Source of the DNA: JAICIG01 sp035532215
GTDB lineage: Bacteria; Planctomycetota; Planctomycetia; Pirellulales; JAICIG01
NCBI GenBank assembly: GCA_035532215.1
Contig: DATKRK010000015.1
Location: forward strand, 1 to 23,009
DNA length: 23,009 nt
Reading direction: 5' to 3'
The notes beneath the pieces were generated by a model. The model did no database searches. It was not told the origin of the DNA and worked only from the letters and a program-made list of their open reading frames with translations. The translations under genes and the position numbers were made by a program. Shown piece after piece: positions 5,667 through 14,301 of the stretch. The first letter of the stretch is position 1. Each line of letters starts with the position of its first letter.

Positions 5667-7283
5667 ATGAGATTTTGCGCGTACTTGCTGCTTGGGGCGG
5701 GATTATTAGGGCTGGGGATCGACGAGGTCCGTGCCGCGCAACCGAATCAGGATCCGCTCATCGCTGAGATCCGTGCCTTGGGCGGGACCGCCGAAGTCGA
5801 CGAGAAATCGCCGGACCGTCCGATCGTCAAGATCGACTTGGGAAACACCGCTGCGAACGACGCCGACCTGGCTCGCCTGAAATCCTTGACCAGTTTGCAC
5901 TGGCTCAGTCTGTGGCGCACGCGCGTCACCGACGAAGGGGTCGCTCACCTCAAAGGCTTGACCAACCTGACTTGGCTCGACCTGGGCGCTACCCATGTGT
6001 CCAACAAAGGCTTGGAATCTCTCGCCGGCTTGCACGAATTAGAGACCTTGACGCTTTACAATACTCGCATCACCGATGCCGGGCTGACTCACCTTTCGCC
6101 GTTGAGCAATCTCCGCGAACTGGCCCTTTCCGATACGCCCATCACCGGCGCAGGACTCGAGTCGCTGGCCGGGCACGTCAAGCTCCGAACGCTGCATCTG
6201 TTTCGCACCCGCTTGACCGATACGGGTTTGAAGCACCTGGAGAAGCTTACGAGCCTCGAATGGCTCGACCTGGGCGGAACGCACGTCACGGATGCCGGGT
6301 TGGCGCATCTCAAGTCTTTGAAGAGTTTGGAAACGCTGGATCTGAAGCACACGGGCGTGACGGGCGAAGGCTTGGATGAGTTGGCCGGACTGGCGAACCT
6401 GAAGACTCTGGATTTGGGATTCACCTCGCTCGGCGCCGACGGCTTGATGCATATCAAGAGTCTCAAAGGATTGAATCGGCTGTACTTGAGCGATACGCAA
6501 ATTGATGATGCGAGCCTGAAAGGCCTGCAAGGGCTCAAGGAATTGCACGAACTCGATCTTGGCTTGACGCCGATCACCGACGCCGGACTCGAACATCTGA
6601 AAGCCCTTTCCGGGCTGCAAGAGTTGACGCTGATCGGCACCCAGATTTCCGATAACGGTCTGGCGGCGCTCAGCGGGCTGAAGTACCTGCAAATCCTGGT
6701 GCTGACCGGCGACGACATCAGCGACGCGGGCCTAGTCCATCTCGAGTCCCTTGCCCGCTTGCAGCACCTGGACCTGCGTCATACGCGCATCACCGGCGCC
6801 GGGCTTAGCCATCTGAAAGGGCTTGCCAAACTCGAGTCGCTCGATCTGGGCGACACGCCGCTGGACGACAGCGGCCTGAAGCACCTTGGCGCCCTGAAGA
6901 GTCTCGTCGAGTTGAACCTTTACGATACGCTCATCGGCGACGAGGGGCTCAAGCATTTGACCGGTTTGGAGCATCTGCAAACGCTCAATTTGCTCGGCAC
7001 CCGAGTTACCGACGCGGGACTCGAATCGGTCGGCAAGATTACCAGTCTCGGCATCTTGAGCTTGCTGGGCACGAAAGTCACCGACGCCGGCTTGGCCCAC
7101 CTTAAGGGGCTCGAGAACCTGGAAGGCCTCTCGCTGCAAAGCACCGCCGTAAGCGATGCGGGATTGCCGGCCCTGGCAGCCAGCAAGAGTCTGCGCACCT
7201 TGAACCTGATCGATACGCGCGTCACCGCCAAAGGCATCGAAGCATTGCAGCAAAAGCTGCCGCAATTGCACATCGATCGCTAA
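5667..7283 (+). CDS. Exported leucine-rich-repeat protein with 19 uninterrupted 24-residue repeats
   Basis: The product is 538 residues. The ATG at 5667 is preceded by CCAGGG about 8 nt upstream. Residues 1-24 form a Sec-type signal peptide (hydrophobic stretch LLLGAGLLGLG, probable cleavage after VRAA). Residues 31-60 form a short capping region. From residue 65 to 520 there are 19 consecutive repeats of exactly 24 residues, each opening with DxGLxxL and closing with LxxLxLxxTxVT. A partial twentieth unit ends the protein (AKGIEALQQKLPQLHIDR). This is a solenoid of the planctomycete-type LRR class. It has no catalytic domain, transmembrane helix or anchor, so it is probably a periplasmic or secreted binding scaffold. 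It is divergent from the sigma/kinase operon and may be regulated from the shared gap. The ligand is unknown. Confidence 0.93.
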   Translation: MRFCAYLLLGAGLLGLGIDEVRAAQPNQDPLIAEIRALGGTAEVDEKSPDRPIVKIDLGNTAANDADLARLKSLTSLHWLSLWRTRVTDEGVAHLKGLTNLTWLDLGATHVSNKGLESLAGLHELETLTLYNTRITDAGLTHLSPLSNLRELALSDTPITGAGLESLAGHVKLRTLHLFRTRLTDTGLKHLEKLTSLEWLDLGGTHVTDAGLAHLKSLKSLETLDLKHTGVTGEGLDELAGLANLKTLDLGFTSLGADGLMHIKSLKGLNRLYLSDTQIDDASLKGLQGLKELHELDLGLTPITDAGLEHLKALSGLQELTLIGTQISDNGLAALSGLKYLQILVLTGDDISDAGLVHLESLARLQHLDLRHTRITGAGLSHLKGLAKLESLDLGDTPLDDSGLKHLGALKSLVELNLYDTLIGDEGLKHLTGLEHLQTLNLLGTRVTDAGLESVGKITSLGILSLLGTKVTDAGLAHLKGLENLEGLSLQSTAVSDAGLPALAASKSLRTLNLIDTRVTAKGIEALQQKLPQLHIDR

Positions 7284-7299
7284 TGTCGATCACGAGCAA

Positions 7300-7327
7300 C
7301 CCGCTTGCCGCAATCGCGGCAGGTGGG
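7300..7327. terminator. Hairpin between convergent LRR and peptidase genes
   Basis: A 12-bp imperfect stem (7300-7311 with 7316-7327, including two G-T pairs) and a 4-nt AATC loop lie in the 62-bp gap between two convergent stop codons. The core is TGCCGC/GCGGCA. No T-run follows on either strand, so bidirectional termination is inferred from position and structure only. Confidence 0.35.
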
Positions 7328-7345
7328 GAAGCTGGGCCGACCGAA

Positions 7346-10324
7346 TCAGCGTGCCGGCTGTGCGGCGCGCCGAGGATCTCGTTTTGCGGGCGCCGCCCAT
7401 GGAGGAACGCTGGCCGCCGCTCGGGCCACGGCTTCGATGGCGATGGCCGCGACCGCGGCGCCGTAGTCGAGATCGATGTTGGCCAAGGTGTCGTGCGTAT
7501 CGTGATAACCTTGGCGGTTGATGTCGTAATTCTCCATGAACAGCACGACCGGCACGCCCGCGTCCGAAAAGATTTGTCCATCGGTGTTGTAGAGCGTGCT
7601 GCGAGGATCGTAGGGCGGTCGTATTTCGCCCGACAATTGTGGGTGCAGGGCGATTTCGGGTATTGTGGCGCCGTCGGAGCTGCGCTGGCCGCGAGTCCGA
7701 TCGCGGCGCCCAGGTCGCCGGTTCCAAACCGGGGCCAGGCGATTCCAGGCCTGATTCGCCTGATGCGCTTCGAGCGCCAGCCACATCGACTCGCGGCTCG
7801 CGCCGGGACAAATCTGGAACACGTCGCGGTCGCGATCGTTGTCGTGAGCGACCATGTCGAGCACGTAGACCCCTTGCACCCGCGTCCGCGACAGATCGCG
7901 GAGCTTTCCGCCCGGCAATCGCAGTTTCAGCGCACCCTCGACCACGCGCTGGCAAAGCTGCCGGGCGCCCAGGCAATCCGAGGGGAATTCCTCGCCGGTC
8001 AGGTGCACCAGCCACACGTCGCAGCCTAACTTGCCCGCGCGGCTCAGTTCGAGAAAGATCGGCGCCGCCAGCATCAACGCCGCCGTGGCCGAATGATTGT
8101 CGTCGGCCCCCGCCGCGGCCAACCGGGGACCGCCGCCTCCGTGGCCGTAGCCGTAAACGTCTTCCATGTAAGCGGTGTCGTAGTGGTCCGCCATGATGAC
8201 GGCCCGGCGGCGGTCGCGGCCCGGAATGACGACCATCAAATCCCTCTCTTCGGTCGCTTCCCGCTGATTATCGAGCCAACCGCCCGACCAGTTGAAATCG
8301 AAATCGGTGCGCCACGCAAACGGCAGATCTCCGGCCAAGGCTTTGCCCGTCATTTTCCGGGCCGCGATTTCGCCGGCATAGTGCGCCAGCAGATAATCGC
8401 CGAGGGCTTCGAGATCGCGAGCGGGATGTTTCAGCCGAGCTTGCGTGACGGCGTCTCGAACGCAATCGGCGTTGTCCTTGTTCACGTACTCGCCCGTCGA
8501 CAATTGGGCGATCGTGCGCCAATAGGCCGTCTCGAACGATCGTTGGGAAGTATGCGAGAAGGTCAGGTTCTCGGCGGCGCGGCGGCGAGCGGCGCCGCGC
8601 CCGGTTTCAGGAAGCTCGAGGCGGTCGCAAATCACGTCCGCCAGCAGCCCGGCGGCGGGCGCATTGACGGTGCGGCGAGACAGCGAACCGAGCCATTCGT
8701 CGAGCGATTCGTGCTTGGCCAGCGTCAGCAGTTGCCGGCCGAAATCGCGGGCCAGCGGCGCCTGCCCCAGCAGTTCCGCCGTGTCCAACAGCTTGCGAAC
8801 GTTGACCGTCGTGCGATGGTAGCGATGGTCGTGGTCCACGTCGAAGATCTGGGCGGCGGCCAGGTGCGGCGCGCGGCGCAACAAGCGGGGCCAAAGCTCG
8901 ATGGCGTGCGCCAGATGCGGCCGTCGAGCGTCGTAGGCGGTTAAGTAACCGAGCGGAGCATCGTCAAGCAGAACGGCCTGTCCGCTTTCGGCCGACCAAT
9001 AGGCCGCCAGGGGACGGTGCCAATAGACCTCGTGCCGGCCGACTCGCATGGCCGGGTAGACGAACCGATAGCCGAACAAACCGCCCTCGGCCAGCCGGAC
9101 CGCAGCGCGAACGAGTTGCTCGCGATCGGCCGACGGTCCGTCGAGCAGCAGGCGATGGTCGTGCGTCCAGATTTGCGAGTTGCGCGCCATGGGCTTGCCG
9201 TACAGACCCAAGTCGTCGGCCGCCGTGCTGAACAGCACGTGCGCCACTTTGTCTTCCTCGGCAGTCACCGCCAATTCGTCTTCGTGCCGATGGACGCGCG
9301 CCCAGCGGTGCGTGCGCTGAAACGAGTTGCGCACAGGCCCGTGGGCGTTGGCGGGCGCCGCCGCCCCCGGACGAGGTTCGTGCAGCCAGCCCGACTGCGG
9401 TACGCGAATTCCGCCTGGCGCCTCGTGCCTTTCGATCGAGTGCAACAGCGGAATCTGCATCGCCAGCGGCAACTCGCGTTCGAGGGCCAAATAAGGCTGG
9501 GCGCCCCAAAAAACCAAGCTGCCAGGAAAAGGGAGCAGATGGAGTTGCTCGGCTCGATAGGCTCGCTGCACCGGCGCAGGCAAACGCGCAAAAGGCTGAA
9601 ACGTCAGCAAGTACTTGACCCCGCGCAGCGACTGCCCTTTCGACCAACGAAAACCGGCCGCCCACGAGGGCAACGGGCCTTCGTCGGCATAGCGAACATC
9701 CGCCCTCGCGTTTCCCGTAAAAATCCGAAAGCCCGCGGCGTGCAGATCGACCAGTTTTTCCGGCGGTTCGCCGTAGGCCGCCGAAATCAAATGGCGAAGA
9801 AAATCGATCGCCTGGGCAACGGGCAACTCCCGATCGGGCGCTGCAAAGAACCCTCGCCAAAAAGCCCGCGCCGGCCCCTGCTCGCTGCCGCCGCACAAGG
9901 TCCAGCGCACTCGGCCCTTGTCGTCCTGGGTGCGAGCGAGCGCCAGCGGCGCCAAAATTACGTAGCGCTCTTGGCTTGGCGCCCCGTGGGCGGCGAGCTC
10001 TTCGGGCCAATAGAGGTTGCCGGCCAGTTTGTTCTTGGCGATCCCATGCGCCGCTTCGCCGCGTCCCAGGTGTCGCAGCGCCACGATCAGGTGCTGGGCC
10101 AGCTGATTGAGCCCGGGATTGAGTTCGAAAGTTTGCTCGTACTCGTTGACGTGCCAGCCCCACGGATCGTCGTCCTGGAACAACTGCGAATCGACGCCGC
10201 CGTAAGGCTTGCGACCCAGCCTCGGCGGCGGCATGAATTCGGAGTAGGCGGCGATGGGGTAGCTTCCGGCCTCGTCCAGCCACGGCGCGCCGGCCAGTAG
10301 CTGTTTCCATCCGTGGTTCGACAT
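7346..10324 (-). CDS. Very large M28-type zinc aminopeptidase-like protein with a long unknown N-terminal region
   Basis: The product is 992 residues from an ATG at 10324; the frame stays open upstream but the extra residues look non-coding. The C-terminal 300 residues carry the M28 (clan MH) co-catalytic zinc ligand pattern in order: HYD (714-716), AGADDN (739-743), EE (778-779), VLDMVAHD (821-828) and YHDTHDT (940-946). This supports a two-zinc exopeptidase fold, probably an aminopeptidase. Residues 1 to about 690 are not recognised. They are aromatic- and His-rich and contain repeated WxxP- and DHDHRYHR-like stretches. There is no signal peptide or membrane helix, so cytoplasmic location is inferred, which is unusual because many M28 enzymes are exported. 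Typical family members are 300-600 residues. It is convergent with the LRR gene and divergent from the acetyltransferase. Confidence 0.85.
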   Translation of the reverse strand: MSNHGWKQLLAGAPWLDEAGSYPIAAYSEFMPPPRLGRKPYGGVDSQLFQDDDPWGWHVNEYEQTFELNPGLNQLAQHLIVALRHLGRGEAAHGIAKNKLAGNLYWPEELAAHGAPSQERYVILAPLALARTQDDKGRVRWTLCGGSEQGPARAFWRGFFAAPDRELPVAQAIDFLRHLISAAYGEPPEKLVDLHAAGFRIFTGNARADVRYADEGPLPSWAAGFRWSKGQSLRGVKYLLTFQPFARLPAPVQRAYRAEQLHLLPFPGSLVFWGAQPYLALERELPLAMQIPLLHSIERHEAPGGIRVPQSGWLHEPRPGAAAPANAHGPVRNSFQRTHRWARVHRHEDELAVTAEEDKVAHVLFSTAADDLGLYGKPMARNSQIWTHDHRLLLDGPSADREQLVRAAVRLAEGGLFGYRFVYPAMRVGRHEVYWHRPLAAYWSAESGQAVLLDDAPLGYLTAYDARRPHLAHAIELWPRLLRRAPHLAAAQIFDVDHDHRYHRTTVNVRKLLDTAELLGQAPLARDFGRQLLTLAKHESLDEWLGSLSRRTVNAPAAGLLADVICDRLELPETGRGAARRRAAENLTFSHTSQRSFETAYWRTIAQLSTGEYVNKDNADCVRDAVTQARLKHPARDLEALGDYLLAHYAGEIAARKMTGKALAGDLPFAWRTDFDFNWSGGWLDNQREATEERDLMVVIPGRDRRRAVIMADHYDTAYMEDVYGYGHGGGGPRLAAAGADDNHSATAALMLAAPIFLELSRAGKLGCDVWLVHLTGEEFPSDCLGARQLCQRVVEGALKLRLPGGKLRDLSRTRVQGVYVLDMVAHDNDRDRDVFQICPGASRESMWLALEAHQANQAWNRLAPVWNRRPGRRDRTRGQRSSDGATIPEIALHPQLSGEIRPPYDPRSTLYNTDGQIFSDAGVPVVLFMENYDINRQGYHDTHDTLANIDLDYGAAVAAIAIEAVARAAASVPPWAAPAKRDPRRAAQPAR

Positions 10325-10481
10325 GGTAGGCTCGCTGTGCGTAGATTTATCCCAGCTCCGAGAGCGTCGCCAGCTTACCACGGACCGCTCGACTGGCAAG
10401 CTGCGCCGAGCCGCTCCGGCCGCGTGCGCGGAGCGGGCGCGAGCGAAAGCACCGAGTTCCAGAATCTGCCGAGGCCGCACG

Positions 10482-10952
10482 TTGATTCGCCCTACGCTGC
10501 CGTCCGATCATCACGCCTTGTTGACGCTCGCTCGCGATACGAACGTCTTCAAACCGTTGGAAATCGAAGCGCTGGAAGAAGTGCTGCTCGACTACCATGC
10601 CACGAACCATGCCCACGGGCATCGCTCGGTGACTTTCGAACAAGCCGGCGAGATCCTGGGCTTCGCCTACTTCGCTCCGGCGGCGATGACCGATCGCACC
10701 TGGTACCTGTACTGGATCGCGGTCAACAAGCAGACGCAAGCTCGCGGAATCGGCGGCGAATTGTTGAAGTTCGTCGAGGATGAAATTCGCCGTCACAACG
10801 GACGGATTCTCTTGATCGAAACTTCTTCGCTGGAACACTACGAATTGACGCGGCGGTTTTACCTGAAGCATCAATACGAACAGGCGGCGGTCGTCCCCGA
10901 CTACTACGCCGACGGCGACCACATGGTGGTGTTTCGCAAGCGGTTCTCGTAG
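10482..10952 (+). CDS. GNAT-family N-acetyltransferase
   Basis: The product is 156 residues using a TTG start at 10482, which yields an N-terminus (M)IRPTLPSDHHALL typical of GNAT proteins, with GAGG about 7 nt upstream. An upstream ATG at 10323 is rejected because it lies on the divergent peptidase start and adds low-quality sequence. The central strand WYLYWIAVN (74-82) leads into the acetyl-CoA pyrophosphate-binding motif QARGIGGELL (86-95), followed by a helix and the IETSS strand. The C-terminus ends with DYYADGDHMVVFRKRF. The protein transfers an acetyl group from acetyl-CoA to an unknown acceptor in the cytoplasm. Neighbours give no clue to the substrate. Confidence 0.88.
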   Translation: MIRPTLPSDHHALLTLARDTNVFKPLEIEALEEVLLDYHATNHAHGHRSVTFEQAGEILGFAYFAPAAMTDRTWYLYWIAVNKQTQARGIGGELLKFVEDEIRRHNGRILLIETSSLEHYELTRRFYLKHQYEQAAVVPDYYADGDHMVVFRKRFS

Positions 10953-11186
10953 CAATTGGCTCTTTTTTGTCGATCCTGCCGAAGGTCATCGATCGGGCGG
11001 CGTCGGCCGTTGCAAGTCAAGGCGCAACCCTTTGTTTGCAAGTCACTTATGGCGCAAGCGGATCGCCGGGCCGGCCAAGACGCCCTGGGAAACCGCAACG
11101 ATTGCGCCGAATGGCAGCTCGTTTCACTCGGTTTGGTTGGGTCGCAAAAGCGAAGGCGGCCGGGATCCAGCATCGCGGCTGTGGCG

Positions 11187-11192
11187 TATAAT
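11187..11192 (+). promoter_or_regulatory. Consensus -10 hexamer upstream of the small exported protein gene
   Basis: TATAAT lies 44 bp before the ATG at 11236, implying a leader of about 37 nt. No good -35 hexamer is visible 16-18 bp upstream, so this may be an activator-dependent or coincidental element. The rest of the 283-bp gap (10953-11235) shows nothing else I can name. Confidence 0.35.
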
Positions 11193-11235
11193 CCGTTAGA
11201 GAACACGGAATTATGGGAGCCAAGGGAGCCTGAAG

Positions 11236-11721
11236 ATGAAACGGTCCATCCGCCATGTCGCGTGGGCGATTGCAATGGCCTTGTTGGCAACGGCCGGGAC
11301 GAGTTCCTGCTTCGCTCAGGTCGAAGTGGTCAATCCGAATCCGCTTGAGCCGGCGGGCGTTGGCGAGCCGGAGCGCATCGGCGGCGGAAGCACGCTGGGA
11401 ACTTACCACAGCGGCGTAGAGGGCCCCGGTACTAGGCTGCGTTCGTCCGGGCCGGGCGACAATCCCGCAGGTCTGATGCTGCGAGAACTCAACGGGCCGA
11501 AGTATTATCAAGGCCGCGGCGCCCAGCGGATTCGCGGTCCGAGCGTAGCAGCCGCACGCCGAGCGTATCGGCTCTCGAACCAGCGACAGCAACTGTTGGA
11601 CGGCTCCGTTTATTTCGCCAGGCGCGGCGAATACGAAGACGCGATTTATCACCCCCGCCGCGGTTCGTACCGCTACTCGGCGCGAACCACGCGAACGAGC
11701 AACTATCGCAGCGGCAATTGA
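11236..11721 (+). CDS. Small exported hypothetical protein
   Basis: The product is 161 residues. The ATG has AGGGAG about 9 nt upstream. Residues 1-28 form a clear Sec signal peptide (basic KRSIRH, hydrophobic core, cleavage probably after CFAQ or FA). The mature part is polar and Gly/Arg/Tyr-rich, with no membrane segment. It includes a Gly/Pro-rich first half and a C-terminal half dense in Arg and Tyr (residues 105-161). No known domain is recognised. A basic, cell-envelope-associated or secreted protein is inferred. It appears to be a single-gene unit, convergent with the gene ending at 11947, with a palindromic element between them. Confidence 0.75.
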   Translation: MKRSIRHVAWAIAMALLATAGTSSCFAQVEVVNPNPLEPAGVGEPERIGGGSTLGTYHSGVEGPGTRLRSSGPGDNPAGLMLRELNGPKYYQGRGAQRIRGPSVAAARRAYRLSNQRQQLLDGSVYFARRGEYEDAIYHPRRGSYRYSARTTRTSNYRSGN

Positions 11722-11785
11722 AGGCCCCCTGGGGCGTGAGGGCGGATTATTCGTCCGTAGTAAAGCGGGCGTTTGTAGCGAAGCC

Positions 11786-11874
11786 TGTAGGGCACGCCCT
11801 CTGTGGCGTGCCGAGCACTCGGAAATCGCACCGATTCGCGCTTTCCCGGAACGCCGCGGAGGGCGTTCCCTACA
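11786..11874. repeat. REPIN-like element A: inverted pair of REP-type hairpins
   Basis: Two 28-nt arms (11786-11813 and 11847-11874) are inverted copies, agreeing at 24 of 28 positions, around a 33-nt spacer. Each arm begins with TGTAGGG, includes the GTAG foot seen in REP elements, and contains its own hairpin. The left hairpin is GGCACGCC/GGCGTGCC and the right is built from GGAACGCC and a matching partner. No target-site duplication is evident. A relative lies at 18041-18141. It occupies the gap between two convergent genes and may also act as a transcription barrier. No RAYT-type transposase is in the window. Confidence 0.75.
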
Positions 11875-11946
11875 AAATCAACGGCACGAACCCCTACTTA
11901 CGCTCAAAGCGAAGCGCAAGCGAGGCGGAGCAACCGATTTACCTCG

Positions 11947-12630
11947 CTAACGATTCGCTTTTGGCGTCAATCTTGCTTGAGCGATTTTCGTCTCGGGCGC
12001 GAACCGAGCTTCGTAGGCCAAGCTTTTGACGAATTTCTCCGCGGTGATGTATTCGTCGGCGTCGATCTCGGCAATCTTCTTGCGAAGCGCGGCGCTCATT
12101 TCAGCCGCCGCGTGCTGGATGTCGTGGCAATTGTGTGTGCCCAAGCCCGCTGCAACCGGATCGCCCAAACGTTCGGCGAACAGGTTATCCAGCCTGTTCC
12201 GCTGTTCGGCGAATTCAGGGTTTTTCAACGTCGGCGGCCAATTCAAGACTGCCGTCGCCGGATCGAACTGGTCGGCTGTCAGCCGTTGCGGATCGCGGGC
12301 TTTGCTGAAGGCGACGATTTGATCCGAAGTAGCGTGCGGATGCTCCATCTCCACTTCGGCGCGGTAGCTGGCGTTCATCCGCCGCAGGTCGAAATACGTC
12401 TGCGCGTGCTTCTTCTTGTTGTCTAACCACAGGCTATAGGCCTGCTGATAGCTCGTGGCCGCCTGCGCAGAGTAAAGTTGATATTGCCCGGCCGCCACCC
12501 ACGGGTTCATCATATAGCCGTATCCGTACCCGCCGTATCCGCCGCTGCCCCGTCGATAGGCGAAAGACGGCGAAGCTGAACTCAAAACGAGTCCCGCCAG
12601 CGCGGCGGCGACGATCAACTGTTTCGACAT
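11947..12630 (-). CDS. Exported hypothetical protein with a Gly/Tyr-rich N-terminal segment
   Basis: The product is 227 residues from an ATG at 12630 with AAAGGGA about 9 nt upstream. Residues 1-24 form a Sec signal peptide ending in PSFA, followed by YRRG. A short Gly/Tyr-rich stretch (GGYGGYGYGY, residues 30-39) is next. The rest (45-227) is largely helical and charged, with YQQAYSLWLDNKKKHAQTYF near residue 64 and HNCHDIQHAAAEM in the second half. It has no recognised domain, membrane helix or sorting signal. The motif pattern suggests a periplasmic or envelope protein that is helical and possibly oligomeric. The function is unknown. It is divergent from the AAA ATPase gene across a 281-bp gap in which I could not identify firm promoters. 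Confidence 0.75.
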   Translation of the reverse strand: MSKQLIVAAALAGLVLSSASPSFAYRRGSGGYGGYGYGYMMNPWVAAGQYQLYSAQAATSYQQAYSLWLDNKKKHAQTYFDLRRMNASYRAEVEMEHPHATSDQIVAFSKARDPQRLTADQFDPATAVLNWPPTLKNPEFAEQRNRLDNLFAERLGDPVAAGLGTHNCHDIQHAAAEMSAALRKKIAEIDADEYITAEKFVKSLAYEARFAPETKIAQARLTPKANR

Positions 12631-12911
12631 GGCAAGTTCCCTTTCTCGGCGATTGCCGTCTGCCAGAGGCTGACCTTCAGCATATCCTCGGCGAACGACG
12701 AAAAATAGCGGTTTCAACGCGGTTTCTGCAAAGTCGCCTGTTCCGCGGCCCGTTTCGTATTCCTATCCGACGATAACCGTTTTACGTAGTAAAGTTGTTA
12801 AGTGTTTGATCTTCCGCGGCGAAAAATGTTGGAAACCAGGCGCAGAAAAAGAATGGGCCGCCAGCCAGGCGGGAAAGATTTCGCGGACGCCGAACAGAAA
12901 GGGGAACGAAG

Positions 12912-14282
12912 ATGTCCATTGCAGCCGTGGCGGAGAAACCGCTCAATCTACTGTCGGCGATCCTTTCGGACGAAGGTTTTCAGCCGGCCGAACCGTCGAC
13001 GCTCGCCGAAACCGGCCTGAGCGAGGCGCTGGTCGATTCGCTGATTTGCAAGTACCTCTCGGTGGTGGGCACGGCCAGCGGTCGCAACATCGCCGATCAC
13101 CTCTGCTTGCCCATGGGCGTGGTGGAAGACCTGTACCATCGCTTGCGGTCGCGGCAATTCCTGGCCCACACCGGTTCGGCCCCGCTCAACGATTACTACT
13201 ACACGCTGACCGATCAGGGGCGGCAGCGGGCGCAAACGTTTCTCGAGGCGTGCGCGTACGTAGGCCCCGCCCCCGTCCCCTTGATCGATTACGTTTGCTC
13301 GGTCGAGGCCCAGACGATTCGCGCCGAGGCCCCCAAGCGCACTCAACTGGAGCAAGCCTTCCAGGACATTTCGACCGACCCGACGGTGTTCGACAGCCTG
13401 GGGCCGGCGGTGAACTCGGGCGCCGGCATGTTTCTCTACGGGGCGCCGGGCAACGGCAAGACGACGCTCGCCGAGCGAATCACCCGCTGCTTCGGCCAGA
13501 ACATCTGGCTGCCGCAGACGCTGATCGAAGACGGCCAGCTCATCAAGCTGTACGACCCGGCCTATCACGAAGCTCAACAGACCCAAGAAAACAGCTTCAT
13601 CAAGCACAACGACCACGATCGGCGCTGGGTCAAGGTGCGGCGGCCGACCGTGGTGGCCGGCGGCGAGTTGACGATGGACAGCCTCGAGATCCGCCACGAC
13701 GCGCGGAGCAACGTCAGCGAGGCGCCGTTGCAACTCAAGAGCAATTGCGGTTCGCTCTTGATCGACGACTTCGGCCGCCAGCGAATGGAACCGGCCGAAC
13801 TGCTCAATCGCTGGATCGTACCCTTGGAAAAGCGTTACGACTTCTTGACGCTGGCCTCCGGCAAAAAGATCCAAGTGCCGTTCGAACAGTTGATCATCTT
13901 CTCGACGAACCTCGAACCGGAAGACCTGGTCGACGAGGCCTTCCTGCGGCGGATTCCCTACAAGATCAACATCTGCGATCCCACGCCCGAAGAGTTCCAC
14001 CGCTTGTTCGCCTTCTGCTCGCCGTCGCTGGGCTTCGAGTACAAGCCGGAAGTCGTCGAGTATCTGTTGGAAACGCACTATTACGCGGTCGACCGGCCCC
14101 TGCGTCGCTGCCACCCGCGAGATCTGCTGGGCCAGATCCGCAACTTCTGCGTCTACAACGATCTGCCTTTGGAAATGCAGCGCGAGCATTTCGATCGCGT
14201 GGTAAGGAGCTACTTCACGATCGTGCTCAAGGGCGACACGGCCGCCCGCCGGCCCGTTTGCATCACGCAGGCGGTCAACTGA
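12912..14282 (+). CDS. Winged-helix plus AAA ATPase
   Basis: The product is 456 residues. The ATG follows AAAGGGGAACGAAG, a good Shine-Dalgarno. Residues 38-110 look like a winged helix-turn-helix (NIADHLCLPMGVVEDLYHRL, then a YYYTLTDQGR wing). The AAA domain spans about 145-415: Walker A GAPGNGKTT (177-185), Walker B LLIDDF (282-287), with Asp at the usual catalytic Glu position, sensor 1 STN (331-333), arginine-finger candidates in FLRRIPYK (344-351), and a sensor-2-like RRCHPRD (398-404). A 60-residue insertion between Walker A and B has many His and Asp residues. There is no membrane segment. An ATP-driven remodelling or regulatory role in the cytoplasm is inferred, perhaps with DNA contact through the winged helix. 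Neighbours give no partner. Confidence 0.88.
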   Translation: MSIAAVAEKPLNLLSAILSDEGFQPAEPSTLAETGLSEALVDSLICKYLSVVGTASGRNIADHLCLPMGVVEDLYHRLRSRQFLAHTGSAPLNDYYYTLTDQGRQRAQTFLEACAYVGPAPVPLIDYVCSVEAQTIRAEAPKRTQLEQAFQDISTDPTVFDSLGPAVNSGAGMFLYGAPGNGKTTLAERITRCFGQNIWLPQTLIEDGQLIKLYDPAYHEAQQTQENSFIKHNDHDRRWVKVRRPTVVAGGELTMDSLEIRHDARSNVSEAPLQLKSNCGSLLIDDFGRQRMEPAELLNRWIVPLEKRYDFLTLASGKKIQVPFEQLIIFSTNLEPEDLVDEAFLRRIPYKINICDPTPEEFHRLFAFCSPSLGFEYKPEVVEYLLETHYYAVDRPLRRCHPRDLLGQIRNFCVYNDLPLEMQREHFDRVVRSYFTIVLKGDTAARRPVCITQAVN

Positions 14283-14301
14283 CGCGATCCGTTTTGCGCA
14301 A

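Noticed and set aside
10323..10481. N-terminal extension of the acetyltransferase to the ATG at 10323
   Set aside because: It overlaps the start codon of the divergent peptidase gene and adds Arg-rich, non-conserved sequence; the TTG at 10482 gives a typical GNAT N-terminus.
11786..11874. Insertion sequence or MITE with target duplication
   Set aside because: No direct repeat flanks this element or the related one at 18041-18141, and no transposase is nearby; the REP-doublet reading fits better.
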